Shown in pieces: positions 44,917-48,829 of a DNA stretch of 48,829 nt. The stretch is from an uncultured Alphaproteobacteria bacterium (GTDB taxonomy: Bacteria; Pseudomonadota; Alphaproteobacteria; Caulobacterales; Hyphomonadaceae). How positions within the stretch are numbered: the first letter of the stretch is position 1; each line of letters opens with the position of its first letter. The translations under genes and the position numbers were made by a program. Under the pieces are notes generated by a model. That model did no database searches, was not told the DNA's origin, and saw only the letters and a program-made list of their open reading frames with translations. Location of the stretch: contig CAIMMO010000238.1 in the NCBI GenBank assembly GCA_903842595.1, positions 1 to 48,829 on the forward strand, in the 5' to 3' direction.

Positions 44917-45360
44917 TCAGGCCGACAGGCTTTGCCGATCCTCGACTGCATCCAACCCGAACGCGCGCTTGTAGGTTCCCGAAAGCAGGTCAGCGAGGGT
45001 AACCCGCTCAAGGAACCGCTCGATGTGTGCATCAAGCGCGTCCCACAGCCCGGCGGCGGGGCCTTCCGACCAGTCACGGGCTCCGGCTTCGGTGCTGGCC
45101 CCCGGGTCATCGACCGCCTGGAATACCTGTCCGACCGTGATTTCACCCGCCGGGCGCTGCAGCCTGTAGCCGCCGCCCGGGCCACGGGAGGCAGCAACGA
45201 GCCCAGCCCGTCGCAGCATGGCGAACAGTTGTTCGAGATAGGAGAGCGAAATCCGCTGTCTCACGGCGACGTCGGCAAGCGAAACCGGCCTGGCGCCGGC
45301 ATTTCCAGCCACGTCCAGAACCGCCACAACCGCGTACCTGCCCTTGGAACTCATGCGCAT
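44917..45360 (-). CDS. iscR: Rrf2-family regulator IscR, cysteine-free
   Basis: A 147-residue Rrf2 winged-helix regulator. SSKGRYAVVAVLDVA, ISLSYLEQLFAMLRRAGLV and RGPGGGYRL form the DNA-binding domain; ITVGQVFQAVDD leads to the region that in E. coli IscR holds three Cys cluster ligands. Here that region reads PGASTEAGARDWSEGP and the whole protein contains no Cys. It cannot bind [2Fe-2S] by the known three-Cys mode. It is first in the SUF operon, as expected of its regulator. ATG at 45360; an ATG at 45354 is possible. Confidence 0.93.
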   Translation of the reverse strand: MRMSSKGRYAVVAVLDVAGNAGARPVSLADVAVRQRISLSYLEQLFAMLRRAGLVAASRGPGGGYRLQRPAGEITVGQVFQAVDDPGASTEAGARDWSEGPAAGLWDALDAHIERFLERVTLADLLSGTYKRAFGLDAVEDRQSLSA

Positions 45361-45445
45361 GGGAGCACCTGATCTGGTGGGGCCGGTGATACGGCCTCGT
45401 CTGTATTACGCTGCGCCAACGCGCGCGGATCACACGAAATACTTG

Positions 45446-45470
45446 AAACCCGGACCCGAAATAGTGTTTG
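45446..45470. promoter_or_regulatory. Candidate IscR type-2-like site
   Basis: In the divergent gap upstream of iscR, the bases AAACCCGGA (45446-45454) match the left half of the E. coli type-2 IscR motif (AxxxCCxxA), and seven bases later TAGTG keeps T, A and one G of the right half. Two consensus positions fail. It is only a weak candidate. Confidence 0.3.
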
Positions 45471-45532
45471 TCGGCCACCTCGGGCGCACCACTTCCCTCA
45501 GCACCGCCTGATGCAGATATCGTGAGCAAGTC

Positions 45533-46252
45533 ATGGGCGAACTGATCATCTCGGGTCCAGCAGGGCGGATCGAGGCCCGCTATGCGCAGGCCCCGGGCGA
45601 GAATCCGCCCATTGCTCTGATTCTTCATCCTCACCCGAAGGCGGGGGGCACGATGCAGGACCCGGTGACGATCACCCTGTTCGAAATGTTCGCGGCCCAT
45701 GGCTTCTCGACCATGCGATTCAACTTTCGTGGCGTTGGCCGCTCGCAGGGACAGTTCGACGCAGGCGTCGCGGAGCTTTCCGACGCCGCCTACGTGCTCG
45801 ATCACCTCGAGTCCCTCAACGAAGCGCCAAGCCAGTGTTGGGTCGCAGGCTCATCTTTCGGAGCCTACATCTGCCTGCAGCTGCTGATGCGCCGTCCGGA
45901 GATCGACGGATTTGTCGCCGTCGCGCCGCCAGCCAATCACTATGATCTTTCATTCCTCGCCCCCTGCCCCGCATCCGGCATCATCATATCCGGCGACAAG
46001 GACGTGGTCGCTCCGCCTCAGGACATCGACCGTTCGCTTACAAAGGTCCGCGTGCAGAAAGGCGAGGTGATCGAGCGCGCCACCGTGACCGGGGCCAACC
46101 ACTTCTTCCAGGGCAAACTGGATGACATGGAGAAGACGGCTTCCGCCTACCTGAAGAAGCGCATGAAGGCGTTCGAGAAGGCACAGAAGGAAGCCGCCGA
46201 GGCCAAGGCAATCAAGGACGCCGCCAAGCTGCCGCCGCCTAAGCCGGCCTGA
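45533..46252 (+). CDS. Alpha/beta hydrolase (COG2945-type)
   Basis: A 239-residue cytosolic hydrolase. LILHPHPKAGGTMQDPV follows the first strands, FRGVGRSQGQFD is a family motif, the nucleophile Ser sits in VAGSSFGAYIC, Asp is in SGDKDVVAPP, and the His in TGANHFFQG. The last 30 residues are an Ala/Lys-rich tail. It is divergent from iscR, as in many alphaproteobacteria, with 172 nt between. Substrate unknown. ATG at 45533. Confidence 0.88.
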   Translation: MGELIISGPAGRIEARYAQAPGENPPIALILHPHPKAGGTMQDPVTITLFEMFAAHGFSTMRFNFRGVGRSQGQFDAGVAELSDAAYVLDHLESLNEAPSQCWVAGSSFGAYICLQLLMRRPEIDGFVAVAPPANHYDLSFLAPCPASGIIISGDKDVVAPPQDIDRSLTKVRVQKGEVIERATVTGANHFFQGKLDDMEKTASAYLKKRMKAFEKAQKEAAEAKAIKDAAKLPPPKPA

Positions 46253-46257
46253 CGCCG

Positions 46258-46591
46258 AACCCAAACACGGTGGATGCGGTCGGCATTGATCAGGCCTGAG
46301 GCCATGCTGTCCTCGTGATCCAGGACCCGATGGACTGGAGCGACGCTGCCGCGCATTTCCGCGCGCTCCAGAAGAAGATCAGCAACTACGTCGCCTTCAT
46401 CCAGAACGGACAGCTCGAGACCACAGCGTCCCGGGCGAAGGCCCGACGGCCACGGATCGGCATCCGTCATGGTCTTCGAACCGCCTGCGCCAGCGGTCGA
46501 TATTCTTGCGGGCGTTGGGGATGAATTTGCGAAGGTCGGTATCGACTTTGGCTATGGACCACTGCCGACAGGCTACAAGCGCGCGAACTGA
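46258..46591 (+). pseudogene. Broken DUF6572 gene
   Basis: The translation matches the DUF6572 pattern in two frames. First NPNTVDAVGIDQA, then an in-frame TGA at 46297-46299, then GHAVLVIQDPMDWSDAAAHF and LQKKISNYVAFIQNGQL. From about 46440 the reading continues in the +1 frame with PDGHGSASVMVFEPPAP and a stop at 46589-46591. There is also no start codon at the expected N-terminus. A stop, a frameshift and a missing start make this a pseudogene. DUF6572 proteins often accompany polymorphic toxin systems; no toxin lies nearby. The rest of the 378-nt gap (46253-46630) holds nothing else. Confidence 0.6.
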
Positions 46592-46630
46592 GCTTGCAGC
46601 GCCTCGGGCCATCGGGCATCTGTCGATGCC

Positions 46631-47425
46631 ATGGCCGAGACACAAGAACCGTTCTTCCATCGTGAGGGCAACACCTACACGCCAACGCTCAGAGCCAATG
46701 GCTGGTGGCGACCGACCGGCAATCTTCATGCTCGCGTGATGATCGGCCTGTTCGCGCATGTCATCGAGCAGCAGTTCGGCGAACCAGACCTCCAGCCAGC
46801 GAGGCTAACGGCAGATCTCTATCGCTTGCCGGATCTCGCACCGATCACCGTTTCCACGCGCATCGTCAGGCAGGGCGCTCGGATCAAGGTGATAGAGGCG
46901 GAGCTTTTCAGCGGAGGCGTCTCCTCAGCACGCGCGTCCTGTCAGCTTCTCCGTCGTTCGCAGCAGCCTGAAGCCTCTGTCTGGGCGCAAACCGGTTGGG
47001 ACGCCGCGCCGCCGGATCAGGTGGCGCCACCGCCAAAGCCGTTCACCGACAAGTGGGAGATGCGCCCCATCCTGCCGCCCGGCGCTATTGTTGCGAACGA
47101 CCTCCGCGCACCAGGACCGCGCCGGACATGGCTGCGCGAAGTGCGCCCGTTGGTAGGCGGGGAGCCCTATACGCCCTTCAGCCGCGTCGCGACCGGGGTC
47201 GACTATACAAGCCCCATCGCCAACGGCTCGGAAACCGGCCTCGACTTCATCAATTCCGACGTAACGCTGTATCTCCATCGTCAACCCGTCGGCGAATGGA
47301 TTGGCTACGAAGTCGTCGACCACCAGAGCGCCGAAGGCATCGCGCTGGGTCACTGCAGGCTGCATGATATCGAAGGCCCAATAGGCTTCTCATCTTGTGC
47401 GGCGCTGGCGCAAAGACGGCAGTGA
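46631..47425 (+). CDS. Double hot-dog acyl-CoA thioesterase-like
   Basis: A 264-residue protein with two hot-dog halves (TesB-like, thioesterase family PF13622 type). RANGWWRPTGNLHARVMIG begins the first; DLYRLPDLAPITVSTRIVRQG is the strand pair; the second half has FSRVATGVDYTSPIANG and NSDVTLYLHRQPVGEWIGY. It would hydrolyse acyl-CoA. The catalytic residues are not obvious, and the substrate is unknown. ATG at 46631 is the clear family start. Confidence 0.82.
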   Translation: MAETQEPFFHREGNTYTPTLRANGWWRPTGNLHARVMIGLFAHVIEQQFGEPDLQPARLTADLYRLPDLAPITVSTRIVRQGARIKVIEAELFSGGVSSARASCQLLRRSQQPEASVWAQTGWDAAPPDQVAPPPKPFTDKWEMRPILPPGAIVANDLRAPGPRRTWLREVRPLVGGEPYTPFSRVATGVDYTSPIANGSETGLDFINSDVTLYLHRQPVGEWIGYEVVDHQSAEGIALGHCRLHDIEGPIGFSSCAALAQRRQ

Positions 47426-47441
47426 CAAACGCTGCTATGCC

Positions 47442-47912
47442 TCAATCTGCTCGCTCCTGATAATCACGCGATTGCTCGAACAAGCCGAGAAGCTCAGAGC
47501 TGCGCTCCACACTGCTGATGTCGATGATTAGCGTCAGTTCCAGCGGCTGACCGGCGTACCCAGTATTCCCGCAGAACTGGGCGTACCAGAGCACCTCTTC
47601 CAATGGGTCATCGGTGTGCCACGTCGTCATCACGAATCCTGCGTCAGGAACGTCGCTGTGCTCGTAGAACTTCCGTACGGCATGATCGACAGCATCGTCC
47701 CATATGCTGCAATTGACTCCCCAGGCCATCATGTAGAGGGAGCCGGACTTCACCAACCAATGACTGACCTGATCTTGCCAACCGTCTGTGACCGCGCAGC
47801 TCGCAACGACCACCGCATTGAAGGGTCTATGGCCCGTCCATGGTGGGAGGCCGCCTTCCGGTGGAACGTGGAGGTAGACCGCTTCGTGCAACGCTTCCGC
47901 CTTTGCTCGCAA
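47442..47912 (-). CDS. Uncharacterised protein (DUF7684-like)
   Basis: A 156-residue protein with no signal or membrane segment. SGSLYMMAWGVNCSIWDDAVDHAV and MTTWHTDDPLEEVLWYAQ are its most distinctive parts, with many Trp. It recalls small proteins grouped as DUF7684, from memory; function unknown. It converges with the thioesterase gene (16 nt between stops). Codon use is somewhat less GC-rich at third positions than its neighbours, which may hint at transfer. Confidence 0.65.
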   Translation of the reverse strand: MRAKAEALHEAVYLHVPPEGGLPPWTGHRPFNAVVVASCAVTDGWQDQVSHWLVKSGSLYMMAWGVNCSIWDDAVDHAVRKFYEHSDVPDAGFVMTTWHTDDPLEEVLWYAQFCGNTGYAGQPLELTLIIDISSVERSSELLGLFEQSRDYQERAD

Positions 47913-48046
47913 GCACGGCTCGCCCGCAGGGTCTCACATCCTTGACGTCACAGACAATCACGTCCTATCACCCCATCCATGTCGCACCGCTCCACCCTCT
48001 CTGCGTATTACTGCCGTTCGCTCAGCTAGCGGCGGTGCGACCATGC

Positions 48047-48068
48047 ATGCCGCCAACCCCGGCGGCAT
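48047..48068 (+). other. Hairpin upstream of tyrS
   Basis: ATGCCGCC (48047-48054) pairs with GGCGGCAT (48061-48068) around AACCCC. A second small palindrome (GGTCTGACAGACC) follows at 48084-48096, and the tyrS RBS is about 6 nt beyond it. They may be leader structures of tyrS. No T-tract is present. The 198-nt gap (47913-48110) holds no other support. Confidence 0.35.
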
Positions 48069-48110
48069 ACTGAGATGGCCTCCGGTCTGACAGACCTTTA
48101 GGAGCCTCTT

Positions 48111-48829
48111 GTGACCCTCGACCCCGCAGCTCAGAAATCCGCCTTCCTTCGGGAAATGATCGGTCGCGGCCATGTCTACCAGATCACCGACGAGAAGGGT
48201 CTCGATGCTTACGCTGCCTCGGGTGTGCCCTGCGGCTATATCGGCTTCGATGCCACGGCGAAGTCGCTTCATGTCGGCAGCCTCGTCCAGATCATGAACC
48301 TGCGTCGCCTCCAGCAGGCCGGCGGCAAACCAGTCGTTCTGATGGGCGGAGGGACGACCAAGATCGGCGACCCCACCGACAAGGAGAAATCGCGCCCGAT
48401 CCTAACGACCGAAGAGATCGCCTCCAACATGGACGGCATCAGGAAGAACTTCGAACCGTTCCTGAAATTCGGCAGTGGTCCCACCGACGCCATCATGGTC
48501 GACAACGCGGAATGGCTCGACCAGATCAAGTGGATCGAGTTCCTGCGCGACTACGGCAAGCACTTCACCATCAACAAGATGATCGCGCAGGAAACCGTGC
48601 GCCGCCGCCTCGACAACGAAGAGCCGTACACCTTCCTTGAGTTCAACTACATGCTGTTGCAGGCCTACGATTTCATGGAGCTGGCCCGCCGTTTCGACTG
48701 CCGCATCCAGATGGGCGGATCGGACCAGTGGGGCAACATCGTCAACGGCATCGACCTCACACGGCGCATCATCGACAAGCAGGTCTTCGGCGTCACCACG
48801 CCGCTGATCACCACCGCAAGCGGCGGCAA
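48111..48829 (+). CDS. tyrS: Tyrosyl-tRNA synthetase (5' part)
   Basis: A partial gene running off the window; about 239 residues are seen. The GTG at 48111 is preceded by AGGAG at 6 nt. The class I HIGH-type motif is seen as ATAKSLHVGSL, then GGGTTKIGDPTDK, tyrosine-binding YMLLQAYDFMEL, and GGSDQWGNIVNGIDL. It joins tyrosine to tRNA-Tyr. The KMSKS motif and C-terminal domain lie beyond the end. Confidence 0.95.
   Translation, partial: MTLDPAAQKSAFLREMIGRGHVYQITDEKGLDAYAASGVPCGYIGFDATAKSLHVGSLVQIMNLRRLQQAGGKPVVLMGGGTTKIGDPTDKEKSRPILTTEEIASNMDGIRKNFEPFLKFGSGPTDAIMVDNAEWLDQIKWIEFLRDYGKHFTINKMIAQETVRRRLDNEEPYTFLEFNYMLLQAYDFMELARRFDCRIQMGGSDQWGNIVNGIDLTRRIIDKQVFGVTTPLITTASGG

Noticed and set aside
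46297-46299. Selenocysteine or read-through codon in the DUF6572 frame
   Set aside because: A frameshift and a missing start accompany the TGA, so simple decay explains it better.
48040-48110. T-box riboswitch for tyrS
   Set aside because: No T-box sequence or terminator is present, and T-boxes are typical of Gram-positive bacteria.

Overview
The window (about 49 kb, high GC) reads as a chromosomal segment of an alphaproteobacterium, probably close to Hyphomonadaceae/Caulobacterales. This placement is inferred from the style of the proteins and from local gene order (sdhE beside mfd, glnB-glnA, an iscR-led SUF operon). No rRNA, phage, insertion sequence, integrase or CRISPR array was seen. 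Genes are tightly packed, with many ATGA/GTGA start-stop overlaps.

Layout. 1-5.4 kb (minus strand): tRNA-Asp; a GspN-like secretion protein; a DUF6702-type protein coupled to an M1 aminopeptidase; a structured intergenic region; an alpha-methylacyl-CoA racemase family enzyme. 5.5-15 kb: a small coding-like fragment, a membrane protein, then a long minus-strand run: NAD(P)HX repair enzyme (nnr), PHP hydrolase, two small membrane proteins, sdhE, mfd and a short-chain dehydrogenase. 15-19 kb: amino acid permease, a convergent histidine phosphatase, and the nitrogen pair glnB-glnA ending in a clear terminator. 19-24 kb: a Tat-exported phospholipase C with a small overlapping partner, a lipoprotein D,D-carboxypeptidase and a transglycosylase-like lipoprotein. 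24-29.5 kb: parE with a DUF72 relic overlapping its 3' end, a coupled pair of hot-dog thioesterases, a small membrane protein with a glutathione S-transferase, and an MpaB/DUF2236 protein. 29.7-35.4 kb (plus strand): a lipoprotein amidohydrolase coupled to a second amidohydrolase-fold protein that has lost its metal site, a RhlE-type RNA helicase and a diguanylate cyclase.

35.5-45.4 kb is the most coherent unit, a minus-strand Fe-S assembly operon: iscR, an IscS/NifS-class cysteine desulfurase, a GGCT/AIG2-fold protein, sufB, three unusual inserted genes (tail-anchored protein, GyrI-like ligand-binding protein, lipoprotein), sufC, sufD, sufS, sufT and sufA. Its IscR contains no cysteine, so it cannot bind a [2Fe-2S] cluster in the classical way. 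A decayed acyltransferase follows sufA. 45.5-48.8 kb: a divergent alpha/beta hydrolase, a doubly broken DUF6572 gene, a double hot-dog thioesterase, an unknown gene, and the 5' part of tyrS running off the end.

The strongest leads are the cysteine-free IscR heading an enlarged SUF operon, the coupled active/inactive amidohydrolase pair, the crossing inverted repeats upstream of the M1 peptidase, and at least three gene relics (DUF72, acyltransferase, DUF6572). No clearly new multi-gene defence or mobile system was found.
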